A stretch of DNA of 64,000 nucleotides. Origin: UBA8337 sp049889915. GTDB lineage: Bacteria; Pseudomonadota; Alphaproteobacteria; RS24. The stretch covers positions 1-64,000 of the forward strand of contig JBMHCM010000063.1 of the NCBI GenBank assembly GCA_049889915.1, read 5' to 3'. Under the pieces are notes generated by a model. It saw only the letters and a list, made by a program, of their open reading frames with translations. It did no database searches and was not told the origin of the DNA. Positions within the stretch are counted from its first letter, which is position 1. Each line of letters begins with the position of its first letter. A program made the position numbers and the translations under genes. Shown in pieces: positions 8,090 through 16,552 of the stretch.

Positions 8090-9931
8090 ATGATGAATGA
8101 GGCCTTGGTGAGTACCGCCACGCAACAAATCCCGCAAACGCCGAAAGACCCGCAGCCGCGCCAAGCCGTGCCGGTAAAGCGTCGGCTTTTTTCATCGTGC
8201 CGCAATTTGAGCCTGACGGTCAGTCTGGCATTAAGTGTCACTTTGCTGGGCTGCGGCGGCCCACCACCGCCGCCGCCAAAAGCCATTGTCGCCGCGGCCG
8301 CGCCTATACCGGTCGAGAGCTTCGCACCGGCCCGTATTGAATTTGACGCCTCGCCTTATCCAGCTGCTCCGCAACGCGCAGACGGCGCCATTGTCATCGG
8401 CCTGTTGTTGCCAATGGGCGATGAGCGGCAAGCCATTCGCAATCTGGCCGGTCATTTATATAAGGCGGCGCAATTGGCGCTGTTTGATGCAACGGCCGGC
8501 ACACCGCAGGGCGGCCGCGACATTATTTTGCGCCTGCACGATACCAAAGGGACACCGCAAGGCGCGACCAAAGCGGCCAAAGCGGCGCTGAGCGCCGAGG
8601 TTGATTTTTTGGTCGGACCGCTTTTTGCCAGTTCGGCCGAAGCCATTGCCCCGCTCTTGCGCGGCCGCGATGTGAAGGCGCTGGCCTTTTCCAATGACAG
8701 CCGGGTGGCCGATGACAATGTCTGGTTGATGGGCTTTTTGCCGGAACAAAATATTGACCGCATTGTCTCGGAAGCGATTGCCCAAGGGCTGACGCGGTTT
8801 GGCGCGCTGCTTCCGCAGGGCCCGTTTGGCGCCCGCATTGCGGCGCAATTTGCCGCCGCCGTTGACCGTTTTGGCGGCACGGTGGTGCAAACCGAAACCT
8901 ACCCGCCCGACGCCAAAGACATGTTTGACCCGGTCAAACGACTGGCCCAATTTGACAGCCGCACCGCCGCCCATGCGGCCGAGATGGCGCGCCTCAAACA
9001 AGAAGCCGTGGCGCTATTGGATGCAACCGAAACGGCCGAGCTGCCGCGCGATGAAAATGACGCGTTGGACACGGATGCAGTGTTCAAAGCACTGAGCCGT
9101 CGGGCGCCGGAATTGGTGTCGGCATATGAAAGCCTGAAACTGACCGAGACGCTGGGCGACATTCCTTATGATGCAGTGTTTATGCCGGAAGGCGGTTTGG
9201 CGCTGCGCAATCTGGCCCCGCTGCTGCCCTATTTCGACATTGACCCGAAGCGGGTGAAATTTATCGGCACGGCCCTATGGGATGACCCGGCCCTGTCGCA
9301 AGAGCCGCCCCTGCATGGCGGCTGGTTTGCCGCGCCCGATGGCGGCAATTGGCGCGGCTTTGCCGAGCGTTATGAGACCAATTATCGGCGCAGCCCGCCG
9401 CGCCTTGCCGCCATGGCCTATGACGCGGTGGCGCTGGCCGGTCGGCTGGCCCGCATGGCCCCCGATGCCCCCTTTACCCGCCCGCTGCTGCCCGATATGA
9501 ACGGCTTTGCCGGCATTGACGGGATTATTCGTCTGCACCCGAACGGCTTGAATGAGCGCGGCTTGGCCGTGCGCGAAATCACCCGCCAGCAAGCCAGCAC
9601 CGTATCGGCCGCGCCGGCCAGCTTTGTGGTGCATGACCGCCGCCTGCGGTCGGCCGAAGCCTTGGCCGCCAGCCTGCGGCAGGTAAATCCGGATTTATTG
9701 GCGCTGCCGCAAAATGCTGATGACGCATTAGAAAATGCCGCTATGGAAAACGCCGATATGCCGATCAGCGCGACCCCGCCTAACAGCGATGCTGTGGGAA
9801 ATGTAGCGGGCAATCCAACGGTGCCGAACGACCAGCTGCCGGCCATCGCGCCTCAAACAAATGAGCCACAAGCAAGTGAGCCAAGAGCCGGTGGGGTGCC
9901 GCCGCTCAGTCCAATAACAAACGGGCAATAA
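8090..9931 (+). CDS. LpoA-like penicillin-binding protein activator lipoprotein
   Basis: Predicted outer-membrane lipoprotein with a periplasmic type-I ligand-binding-protein fold, the family that includes LpoA, activator of PBP1A. 613 residues from ATG 8090 (AGGCGG 9 nt upstream); TTG 8051 is an alternative. A basic stretch (KRRLFSSCR) and hydrophobic core end in the lipobox LLGC, followed by GGPPPPPPK. The mature domain begins IVIGLLLPMGDERQAIRNLAGHLYKAAQLAL and continues LVGPLFASSAEAIAPLL and FIGTALWDDPAL. The last ~70 residues are low-complexity with a 15-bp tandem repeat at 9854-9883. Its end overlaps hemW by 26 bp, tail to tail. Position beside rsmI and yraN supports the assignment. Confidence 0.88.
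   Translation: MMNEALVSTATQQIPQTPKDPQPRQAVPVKRRLFSSCRNLSLTVSLALSVTLLGCGGPPPPPPKAIVAAAAPIPVESFAPARIEFDASPYPAAPQRADGAIVIGLLLPMGDERQAIRNLAGHLYKAAQLALFDATAGTPQGGRDIILRLHDTKGTPQGATKAAKAALSAEVDFLVGPLFASSAEAIAPLLRGRDVKALAFSNDSRVADDNVWLMGFLPEQNIDRIVSEAIAQGLTRFGALLPQGPFGARIAAQFAAAVDRFGGTVVQTETYPPDAKDMFDPVKRLAQFDSRTAAHAAEMARLKQEAVALLDATETAELPRDENDALDTDAVFKALSRRAPELVSAYESLKLTETLGDIPYDAVFMPEGGLALRNLAPLLPYFDIDPKRVKFIGTALWDDPALSQEPPLHGGWFAAPDGGNWRGFAERYETNYRRSPPRLAAMAYDAVALAGRLARMAPDAPFTRPLLPDMNGFAGIDGIIRLHPNGLNERGLAVREITRQQASTVSAAPASFVVHDRRLRSAEALAASLRQVNPDLLALPQNADDALENAAMENADMPISATPPNSDAVGNVAGNPTVPNDQLPAIAPQTNEPQASEPRAGGVPPLSPITNGQ
9854..9883 (+). repeat. 15-bp in-frame tandem repeat near the end of the LpoA-like gene
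   Basis: CAAACAAATGAGCCA then CAAGCAAGTGAGCCA (13 of 15 identical), encoding QTNEP-QASEP in the low-complexity tail. Confidence 0.8.
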
Positions 9932-11108
9932 GCGTATCGAGCAGCAAGCGGCCTTGCCGGCTGGCTTGTAGTTTTTGCGGGTCATCACTGAGCAGCCCAT
10001 CGGCCCGTGCGGCCGCCAACCGAGCGTCATCCAACACCACATGACGGGCCGCCAAATCGGCCAGGCTGATGCCATCGGTCAGCCGCAGACCCAGCATCAC
10101 CGCTTCCATTTGATGCGCCTCAGCATCGAGCGGTGTCAGGTTTTCCCAGCCATGCCCCTGCGCATTGACTTGTTCGCGCCAAGCGTGCGGCGCGCGCAGG
10201 GCTTGGCTGGCCCAGCGCCTGCCCAACCGGGTCAGGCGGCCATGCGCGCCTGGGCCGATGCCCAGATAATCGCCGCCTTGCCAACTGGCCATATTATGAC
10301 GGCAAGCATGACCCGATGCGGCGTGATTGGACACTTCATAGGCTGACAGACCGGCCGCCTCGCACAGAGTTTGTGTCAGCTCATAAAAATCGGCTGCCAT
10401 ATCCTCATCGGGCAGCGCCAATTGCCCTTTGGCGGCGAGACCGGCAAACGGCGTGTCCGGCTCGATGGTCAATTGATAAAGCGACATATGCTGCGGCGCC
10501 AATGCCAAGGCGGCTTGCAATTCGTTCTGCCAAGCGGCCAGGCTTTGGCCGGGACGGGCGTAAATCAGGTCAAAAGAACTATACGGGAAAATTTTTTGCG
10601 CCAGCAAAAATGTCTCGCGAGCTTCCGCCGCGCTATGGGCGCGCCCGAGTTTTTTCAACGCCGCATCGTCAAAGGCTTGCGCGCCGAGCGACAGTCGCCT
10701 CACCCCGGCCGCGCGCAAATCGCGCAGATAAACATCGCTGACTTGCATTGGCCCATGCCGCGGCGATGGATTGGCCTCCAGCGAAATTTCAGCCTTATCC
10801 GCCAGCCCCCATAGCGCGTCGATTGTTTGTAAAATGGCGCCGACCAAATCGGCCGACATAAGCGACGGCGTGCCGCCGCCAAAGAACACCGTCTGCACCG
10901 GCCCGTCAGGTCGCAACCCATGCGCATGGCGCAGCTCGGCCGCATAAGCGGTCGCCCAGACTTGCGCATCGACATCATTGGCGTGGCGCGCCACATGCAC
11001 ATTGAAATCGCAATAAGGACAAATGGCGGTGCAAAACGGCCAATGCAGATAAATGCCGAGCGGCGGCTTGACCCCGGTCGCGACCCGATCGGGGGCCATA
11101 TTAGGCAT
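9906..11108 (-). CDS. hemW: HemW-like radical SAM protein (heme chaperone)
   Basis: HemW proteins bind heme and a 4Fe-4S cluster and are thought to deliver heme to respiratory enzymes; often mis-annotated as oxygen-independent coproporphyrinogen oxidase. 400 residues from ATG 11106-11108, which overlaps the rdgB stop by 8 nt; ATG 11097-11099 is an equally possible start. GIYLHWPFC-TAI-C-PY-C gives the radical-SAM CxxxCxxC cluster near residues 22-29. Then VFFGGGTPSL, a SAM-binding SLEANP segment, and the HemW C-terminal domain (SAYEVSNHA, NMASWQGGDYLGIGPGAHG). Operon rph-rdgB-hemW on the minus strand. HemW is favoured over HemN because of length and the lone CxxxCxxC lacking HemN's extra cysteine. 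Confidence 0.93.
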   Translation of the reverse strand: MPNMAPDRVATGVKPPLGIYLHWPFCTAICPYCDFNVHVARHANDVDAQVWATAYAAELRHAHGLRPDGPVQTVFFGGGTPSLMSADLVGAILQTIDALWGLADKAEISLEANPSPRHGPMQVSDVYLRDLRAAGVRRLSLGAQAFDDAALKKLGRAHSAAEARETFLLAQKIFPYSSFDLIYARPGQSLAAWQNELQAALALAPQHMSLYQLTIEPDTPFAGLAAKGQLALPDEDMAADFYELTQTLCEAAGLSAYEVSNHAASGHACRHNMASWQGGDYLGIGPGAHGRLTRLGRRWASQALRAPHAWREQVNAQGHGWENLTPLDAEAHQMEAVMLGLRLTDGISLADLAARHVVLDDARLAAARADGLLSDDPQKLQASRQGRLLLDTLIARLLLD

Positions 11109-11772
11109 CCGGCCCAGCAATACGGTCAGAAATACGGTCGGCAAAACACGCGGCGACCAATTGCTCAAAAGCATCGGCGCGGTGCGATATGGCATGTTTG
11201 GCGGCCGGTTGCATTTCACCAAAGGTCAAATCACCACCCAAAGGCAAAAACATGGCGTCATAGCCAAAGCCGTTTTTACCGCGCAGCGGCCATACCAAAG
11301 TGCCTTCCACCGTGCCCTCAAAACTTTCAACATGGCCGTCCGGCCAGGCCAAAGACAATGCGCAAACAAAGCGCGCCGTGCGCGGCGCATCGGGGTTTTG
11401 CTGTTGCGCTTGCTGCACGGCCATTTCGACCTTATGCATGGCAAAGTCAAAATCGCGCGGGCCATCGCCATTTTTGCCGGTCTGCGCCCAACGGGCCGAA
11501 TAAATGCCCGGCGCCCCGTCTAGCGCATCGACCGCAAGACCGCTATCATCGGCCAGCGCCGGCAGTCCGGCCGCCGTGGCCGAAGCCAACGCCTTCAACT
11601 CGGCATTGGCGATAAACGTGCTGCCGGTTTCCTCCGGCTCGGGCAAGCCCAATTCACCGGCGCCAATGGTCGCCACCTGAAACGGCTGCAGCAAATCGGC
11701 AATCTCAACCAATTTGCCGGCATTGTGACTGGCAACAATCAGCTTTTCTTCCGTGAACAAACGATGCGGCAT
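11101..11772 (-). CDS. rdgB: dITP/XTP pyrophosphatase RdgB/HAM1
   Basis: Hydrolyses dITP, dXTP and ITP to monophosphates, keeping deaminated purines out of DNA. 223 residues from ATG 11770-11772 (MPHRLFTEEKLIVASHNAGKLVEI); a TTG three codons upstream is possible but GAGGA is better spaced for the ATG. SHNAGK and the DDSGLAVDALDGAPGIYSARW active-site segment are typical, followed by VEGTLVWPLRGKNGFGYDAMF and SHRADAF. Lies 16 bp downstream of rph. Confidence 0.96.
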   Translation of the reverse strand: MPHRLFTEEKLIVASHNAGKLVEIADLLQPFQVATIGAGELGLPEPEETGSTFIANAELKALASATAAGLPALADDSGLAVDALDGAPGIYSARWAQTGKNGDGPRDFDFAMHKVEMAVQQAQQQNPDAPRTARFVCALSLAWPDGHVESFEGTVEGTLVWPLRGKNGFGYDAMFLPLGGDLTFGEMQPAAKHAISHRADAFEQLVAACFADRISDRIAGPDA

Positions 11773-11788
11773 GAGCGACAATCCTCGC

Positions 11789-12538
11789 TTACAGGCCGAC
11801 AGCGGCTTTTTGCAGCGCCGTCAATTCGGCAATACCGGCTTTGGCCAAACCCAAAAGCGCCATGAATTCATCTTCGGCAAAGGCAGCGCCTTCAGCCGTC
11901 GCTTGAATTTCAACAATTTGCCCCTGGCCGGTCATGACGAAATTGCCATCCGTATCGGCCACACTGTCTTCATCATAATCCAAATCAGCGACCGGCAGGC
12001 CTTGGTAAATACCGCAAGACAAGGCGGCCAGCGTATCGCGCAGCACATCCTTCTCACCAGCGCCGAGCACGGCGCCCTCGACAAGACCCTCGGCCTTCAT
12101 TTTTTCGACACAGAGATAAAGCGCCACCCAAGCGCCGGTAATCGACGCGGTGCGGGTGCCGCCATCGGCTTGAATAACATCGCAGTCCAAGGAGATTTGG
12201 TTTTCGCCCAGCGCCTCAAGATTAACAATGGCACGCAAGGAGCGGCCGATCAGACGCTGGATTTCTTGCGTACGGCCCGATTGTTTACCGGCATTGGCCT
12301 CGCGGCGCATCCGTGAGCCAGTGGCCCGCGGCAGCATGCCATATTCGGCCGTCACCCAGCCGCGACCTTGCCCGCGCAGCCATGGCGGCACGCGGGTTTC
12401 CAAAGAAGCGGTGCACAAAACATGGGTGTCGCCAAATTTGACCAGACATGAGCCCTCGGCATGTTTGGAAATACCGGTTTCGAAACTGACGGCGCGCATG
12501 GCAGAAGCGGTGCGGCCGGAGGGGCGGGAAGTGGTCAT
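11789..12538 (-). CDS. rph: Ribonuclease PH
   Basis: Phosphorolytic 3'-to-5' trimming of tRNA precursors. 249 residues, close to the family's ~240. Contains the conserved FGDTHVLCTASLE, RGQGRGWVTAEYGMLPRATGSR phosphate-binding region (the Arg and GTGSR-like TGSRMRRE motif), GRTQEIQRLIGRSLRA, and DCDVIQADGGTRTASITGA. First gene of rph-rdgB-hemW; divergent from hrcA with about 108 bp between starts. Confidence 0.97.
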   Translation of the reverse strand: MTTSRPSGRTASAMRAVSFETGISKHAEGSCLVKFGDTHVLCTASLETRVPPWLRGQGRGWVTAEYGMLPRATGSRMRREANAGKQSGRTQEIQRLIGRSLRAIVNLEALGENQISLDCDVIQADGGTRTASITGAWVALYLCVEKMKAEGLVEGAVLGAGEKDVLRDTLAALSCGIYQGLPVADLDYDEDSVADTDGNFVMTGQGQIVEIQATAEGAAFAEDEFMALLGLAKAGIAELTALQKAAVGL

Positions 12539-12646
12539 CAGCTAATCCTTTAATCATATACGAGGCCCGCGCCCTATCGCGCCGGTGCGAGAAATATGTA
12601 GCCCGACACCCTTGCCGAGACAAGCGGCTTGCGGATAAATAAGCGG

Positions 12647-13738
12647 ATGAGCAAACAAGGCGATTTGTCAGAGCTGACCGGCCGGGCGCAAATGATATTT
12701 GCGCAAATAGTCGAGAATTATCTCGCCACCGGCGCCCCGGTCGCCTCGAAACATTTGGCCGATTTGCTGCAACCCAGCCTGTCACCGGCCAGCATTCGCG
12801 CCACCATGGCCGATTTGGAACAGCGCGGCCTGCTCTATGCGCCGCATGTCTCGGCCGGCCGCTTGCCGACCGAGAGCGGCCTTAAATTATTTATCGATGG
12901 CATGATGCAAGTCGGCACGCTGAGCGATGCCGAACGCGCCGCCATTGCCCCCGACCTGGGCGGGGAGGCCGATATGGACACCACCTTGCGCCGCGCCGTG
13001 GAAAAGCTGTCCGGTCTGTCGGCCTGCGCCGGATTGGTTTTGGCCCCCAATGCCGAGCGCGCCATCAAACATATTGAATTTATCGCCGTCTCCGATGAAC
13101 AGGTTTTGGTCATTTTGGTCGATGACACCAATCAGGTGGAAAACCGCCTCATGCCGCGCCCGCCGGGGCTGCTGCCGGCCAGTCTCAGCGAAGCCGGCAA
13201 TTATCTCAATGCCCGATTGCAGGGCCGCACTTTGGGCGAATTGCGCCGCGACACGCAAAATGAGCTGGCCCGGCTGGAACAAGAATTGGGCAGCTTGACC
13301 GCCAGGCTGGTGAAAGACGGCTTGGTCAGTTGGGGCGGGGGCAGTCCGGCGGCGGCGGGCAGCCAGCCCAGCAATAGTGAGATGTTTTCCAAATCGCTGA
13401 TTGTCCATGGGCAGGCGCATTTGCTCGATAATGTTGAGGCGATGGAAGATCTGGAGCGCATTCGTCACCTATTTGCCGATCTCGACAAACAAAAGGAAAT
13501 GATTGCGCTTTTATCAGATGCCGAAGCCGGGGATGGGGTGAAAATCTTCATTGGCGCACAAACGCCGCTTTTCTCCCTGTCCGGCTCGTCGCTCATCATC
13601 AGCCCCTATCAAGACAAAGAACGCGCTTTGGTCGGAGTGTTGGGCGTAATTGCCCCGACCCGCACCAATTATGCCAAGCTTATTCCGATGGTTGACCATA
13701 CCGCCAAGCTGGTCTCGTCGCTTTTGGCACAAAAATAA
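12647..13738 (+). CDS. hrcA: Heat-inducible transcription repressor HrcA
   Basis: HrcA represses chaperone operons by binding CIRCE (TTAGCACTC-N9-GAGTGCTAA), with GroEL as co-factor. 363 residues from ATG 12647 (MSKQGDLSELTGRAQMIF); a TTG at 12629 is an alternative. N-terminal winged helix: YLATGAPVASKHLADLLQPSLSPASIRATMADLEQRGLL, followed by HVSAGRLPTESG. A GAF-like domain and the ending VIAPTRTNYAKLIPMVDHTAKLV are family-typical. No CIRCE was found upstream of hrcA, grpE or dnaK in this window, so its targets are probably elsewhere (groESL). Followed by grpE on the same strand. Confidence 0.95.
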   Translation: MSKQGDLSELTGRAQMIFAQIVENYLATGAPVASKHLADLLQPSLSPASIRATMADLEQRGLLYAPHVSAGRLPTESGLKLFIDGMMQVGTLSDAERAAIAPDLGGEADMDTTLRRAVEKLSGLSACAGLVLAPNAERAIKHIEFIAVSDEQVLVILVDDTNQVENRLMPRPPGLLPASLSEAGNYLNARLQGRTLGELRRDTQNELARLEQELGSLTARLVKDGLVSWGGGSPAAAGSQPSNSEMFSKSLIVHGQAHLLDNVEAMEDLERIRHLFADLDKQKEMIALLSDAEAGDGVKIFIGAQTPLFSLSGSSLIISPYQDKERALVGVLGVIAPTRTNYAKLIPMVDHTAKLVSSLLAQK

Positions 13739-13765
13739 ATCAACGCGGCTATTATGCGCCCGCCC

Positions 13766-13797
13766 CTTGACCTTTACCCGCTGCCCGCCTAACTAAG
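13766..13797 (+). promoter_or_regulatory. RpoH-type (heat shock) promoter upstream of grpE
   Basis: CTTG (13766-13769), 18-bp spacer, CCTAACTAAG (13788-13797). The alphaproteobacterial RpoH consensus is CTTG-N17/18-CYTATNTNNG; one defined position differs. The same sequence also reads as sigma-70, TTGACC (13767-13772)-N17-TAACTA (13790-13795), so both sigma factors may use it. Confidence 0.55.
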
Positions 13798-13852
13798 CGG
13801 CACAAGCGTGGCCCCCCGGCCGCGCCATTGCGCGCACAAGGTAGACGACCCC

Positions 13853-14440
13853 ATGCCCCATAATGATATGCAAGATGATGAGCCGAAGCTGACCCCAGAG
13901 GAAGCAGCGGTAACCGAAGAAGCGGCAGACGCCGAGACAGAAACGGAAGCGGAAAGTGAGGCGGAAACGCCGCCAACGCCGGAAGAGCAAATCGCTGAGC
14001 TTAATGACCAATTGCTGCGGGCTTTGGCCGAGCTGGAAAACACCCGCCGCCGCGCCGAGCGCGACCGCAGCGAAGCATTGAAATATGGCGCCGTCAGCTT
14101 TGCCCGCGATATGGTCGGTGTCACCGATAATTTGCAACGCGCCCTAAAAGCCATTGACGATATGGAAGCCGCGCAACGCGACGGCCTGCCGGAAACCGTA
14201 AGTGCGCTGATTGATGGTGTGGCGGCCACTGAGCGCGATCTGCTGGCCGCTTTGGCACGCCATAAGGTCAGCGTCATTGCGCCTTTGGGCGAAAAATTTG
14301 ACCCTAATCTGCATGAAGCGCTGTTTGAAGCGCCGGGCACGGGGCAAGAAAACGGCACGATTATCGATGTCATTGAAACCGGCTATGTGATGGAAGAGCG
14401 ACTTTTGCGCCCGGCCAAGGTCGGCATTGCCAAAGAGTAA
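13853..14440 (+). CDS. grpE: GrpE nucleotide exchange factor
   Basis: Releases ADP from DnaK in the chaperone cycle. 195 residues from ATG 13853 (MPHNDMQDDEPK), with AAGG upstream; a GTG at 13808 would add 15 proline/arginine-rich residues and is unlikely. An acidic Glu/Ala-rich N-terminus (~45 residues) precedes a long coiled coil (EEQIAELNDQLLRALAELENTRRRAERDR) and the family signature FDPNLHEALFEAPGTGQENGTIIDVIETGYVMEERLLRPAKVGIAK in shorter segments near the end. Sits between hrcA and dnaK, the standard arrangement. Confidence 0.97.
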   Translation: MPHNDMQDDEPKLTPEEAAVTEEAADAETETEAESEAETPPTPEEQIAELNDQLLRALAELENTRRRAERDRSEALKYGAVSFARDMVGVTDNLQRALKAIDDMEAAQRDGLPETVSALIDGVAATERDLLAALARHKVSVIAPLGEKFDPNLHEALFEAPGTGQENGTIIDVIETGYVMEERLLRPAKVGIAKE

Positions 14441-14474
14441 AAAACGATAAAGCGGGCCGGAAAAGCCTATCGGC

Positions 14475-14490
14475 CACAACCCTTGTTGTG
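14475..14490. promoter_or_regulatory. Dyad CACAAC-N4-GTTGTG overlapping the dnaK -35 element
   Basis: A perfect 6-bp inverted repeat (14475-14480 and 14485-14490) with a CCTT centre; the RpoH -35 CTTG (14482-14485) lies inside it. It could be an operator or a short hairpin closing grpE transcripts. It does not match CIRCE. Confidence 0.4.
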
Positions 14491-14513
14491 ACGGACCCCG
14501 CTTCCTATATAAA
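14482..14513 (+). promoter_or_regulatory. RpoH-type (heat shock) promoter of dnaK
   Basis: CTTG (14482-14485), 18-bp spacer, CCTATATAAA (14504-14513), matching the alphaproteobacterial RpoH consensus CTTG-N17/18-CYTATNTNNG except the final G. Predicted start near 14520 gives a leader of about 50 nt before the dnaK ATG. Confidence 0.75.
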
Positions 14514-14524
14514 CACCACAACCG

Positions 14525-14544
14525 AACCGGCCGGGCCGGTTTTT
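14525..14544 (+). promoter_or_regulatory. Hairpin plus T-tract in the dnaK leader
   Basis: AACCGGCCGGGCCGGTTTTT: AACCGG pairs with CCGGTT around a 5-nt loop, directly followed by the T run. Looks like a weak intrinsic terminator or leader hairpin lying between the RpoH promoter and the dnaK ribosome site. Confidence 0.5.
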
Positions 14545-14567
14545 GCGAACAGATAACGAGGCTTGTT

Positions 14568-16499
14568 ATGGGCAAAGTAATTGGAATTGATTTGGGCACC
14601 ACAAATAGCTGTGTGGCCGTGATGGATGGCGCCACCCCGCGGGTGATTGAAAATGCCGAGGGCGCGCGCACCACGCCGTCCATTGTTGCGTTTACGGAAG
14701 AAAATGAACGCCTGACCGGTCAACCGGCCAAGCGGCAAGCGGTGACCAATCCGATCAATACGCTATTTGCCATTAAACGGCTGATTGGCCGTCGCTTTGA
14801 CGACCCGGCCACGCAAGAAGACAAGTCAATGGTGCCGTATAATATTATCGCTTCTAACGGCGGCGATGCTTGGGTTGAAGCGCAGGGCGAAAAATATTCG
14901 CCATCGCAAGTCTCGGCCTTTATTTTGCAAAAAATGAAAGAAACGGCGGAAGGCTATCTCGGTGAGAAAGTCGACCAAGCGGTGATTACCGTGCCGGCTT
15001 ATTTTAACGACGCGCAACGCCAAGCAACCAAAGATGCCGGTAAAATTGCCGGTCTGGAAGTGCTGCGCATCATCAATGAGCCGACCGCCGCCTCGCTGGC
15101 TTATGGTCTGGATAAAAATGACGGCCAAACCATTGCGGTTTACGATTTGGGCGGCGGCACATTTGACGTGTCCATTCTGGAAATCGGCGATGGCGTGTTT
15201 GAGGTGAAATCGACCAATGGCGATACGTTTTTGGGCGGTGAAGATTTCGACATGGCGTTGGTCGAGCATTTGGCCGAAGAGTTTCAAAAAGAAAACGGCA
15301 TTGATTTGCGCGGTGACAAGCTGGCCCTGCAACGGCTGAAAGAAGCGGCCGAAAAAGCCAAGATTGAGCTGTCCTCATCGGCGCAAACGGAAGTTAATCT
15401 GCCGTTCATCACCGCTGATGCCAGCGGCCCGAAACATTTGAATCTGAAATTGACCCGTGCCGCTTTTGAAGCACTGGTCGATAATCTGGTGCAGCGCACC
15501 CGCAAACCTTGCGAGGCCGCCATGGCCGATGCCGGTGTCAGCCTGTCGGAAATTGACGAAGTGGTGCTGGTCGGCGGGCAAACCCGCATGCCGAAAATCC
15601 GCGAATTCGTTCAGCAAGTATTCGGTAAAGAGCCGAATATGAGCGTTAATCCGGATGAGGTTGTGGCCATGGGTGCCGCCATTCAGGCAGGCGTCTTGCA
15701 GGGCGATGTCAAAGATGTGCTGCTCTTGGATGTGACGCCCCTGTCGCTCGGTATTGAGACGCTGGGAGGTGTGTTTACCCGGTTGATCGACCGCAACACC
15801 ACCATCCCGACAAAAAAGAGCCAAGTGTTTTCTACCGCCGATGACAATCAGTCAGCGGTAACCATTGCCGTCTATCAGGGCGAGCGCGAAATGGCGCAGG
15901 ACAATAAGCATCTCGGCCAGTTCAATCTGGAAGGCATTCCGCCGGCACCGCGCGGTGTGCCGCAAATCGAAGTGACCTTTGATATTGACGCCAATGGTCT
16001 GGTCAATGTGTCGGCCGCCGATAAAGCGACCGGTAAAGAGCAGAACATCCGCATCGAAGCCTCAGGCGGCTTATCGGATGATGATATTGAGCAAATGGTC
16101 AAAGACGCCGAAGCCAATGCGGCCGCCGATAAGGAACGCCGTGAAGCGGTCGAAGCGCGCAATAATGCCGAGGGGCTTATTCACGCGGCGGAAAAATCAA
16201 TTGCCGAGAATGAAGACAAAATCGAGCCGGATGACAAGCAGGCGGCGGAAGCGGCGATTGCCGATTTGAAAACCGCGCTGGAAGGCGAGGATTTGGAAGC
16301 CATTACCACCAAGGCGCAGGCCTTGAGCGAAGCGGCGATGAAAATCGGTGAAGCGGTTTACAAAGCGCAGCAAGCCGAAGGCGAGGCGGCCGCGGCAGCT
16401 GACGCGACAAGCGATGGCGCCGATGAGAATGTCGTCGATGCCGATTTTGAGGATGTCACGGAAGACGGCGATACGCAGGACGACCAGAAAGCCTCTTAA
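14568..16499 (+). CDS. dnaK: Chaperone DnaK (Hsp70)
   Basis: ATP-dependent Hsp70 chaperone working with DnaJ and GrpE. 643 residues. Begins MGKVIGIDLGTTNSCVAVMDG; ATPase signatures VITVPAYFNDAQRQATKDAG, IINEPTAASLAYG, AVYDLGGGTFDVSILE and VVLVGGQTRMPKIR; linker LLLDVTPLSLGIET, then the substrate-binding domain and an acidic C-terminal tail ending in DDQKAS rather than the common EEVD-like end. Preceded by its own RpoH promoter and leader hairpin, and separated from dnaJ by 53 bp with a strong hairpin. Confidence 0.99.
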   Translation: MGKVIGIDLGTTNSCVAVMDGATPRVIENAEGARTTPSIVAFTEENERLTGQPAKRQAVTNPINTLFAIKRLIGRRFDDPATQEDKSMVPYNIIASNGGDAWVEAQGEKYSPSQVSAFILQKMKETAEGYLGEKVDQAVITVPAYFNDAQRQATKDAGKIAGLEVLRIINEPTAASLAYGLDKNDGQTIAVYDLGGGTFDVSILEIGDGVFEVKSTNGDTFLGGEDFDMALVEHLAEEFQKENGIDLRGDKLALQRLKEAAEKAKIELSSSAQTEVNLPFITADASGPKHLNLKLTRAAFEALVDNLVQRTRKPCEAAMADAGVSLSEIDEVVLVGGQTRMPKIREFVQQVFGKEPNMSVNPDEVVAMGAAIQAGVLQGDVKDVLLLDVTPLSLGIETLGGVFTRLIDRNTTIPTKKSQVFSTADDNQSAVTIAVYQGEREMAQDNKHLGQFNLEGIPPAPRGVPQIEVTFDIDANGLVNVSAADKATGKEQNIRIEASGGLSDDDIEQMVKDAEANAAADKERREAVEARNNAEGLIHAAEKSIAENEDKIEPDDKQAAEAAIADLKTALEGEDLEAITTKAQALSEAAMKIGEAVYKAQQAEGEAAAAADATSDGADENVVDADFEDVTEDGDTQDDQKAS

Positions 16500-16511
16500 G
16501 GACGGTGTAAA

Positions 16512-16533
16512 GGCGGCGGCTTTGTCCGCCGCC
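16512..16533. promoter_or_regulatory. Strong hairpin between dnaK and dnaJ
   Basis: GGCGGCGG-CTTTGT-CCGCCGCC, a perfect 8-bp stem with a 6-nt loop and no T run. Intergenic hairpins here are known in other bacteria to lower dnaJ relative to dnaK by mRNA processing or partial termination; the role here is inferred. Confidence 0.6.
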
Positions 16534-16552
16534 GGCGATAAGGAGGCCGGTC

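Noticed and set aside
12539..14567. CIRCE operator (TTAGCACTC-N9-GAGTGCTAA) upstream of hrcA, grpE or dnaK
   Set aside because: Not present by eye in any of the three spacers.
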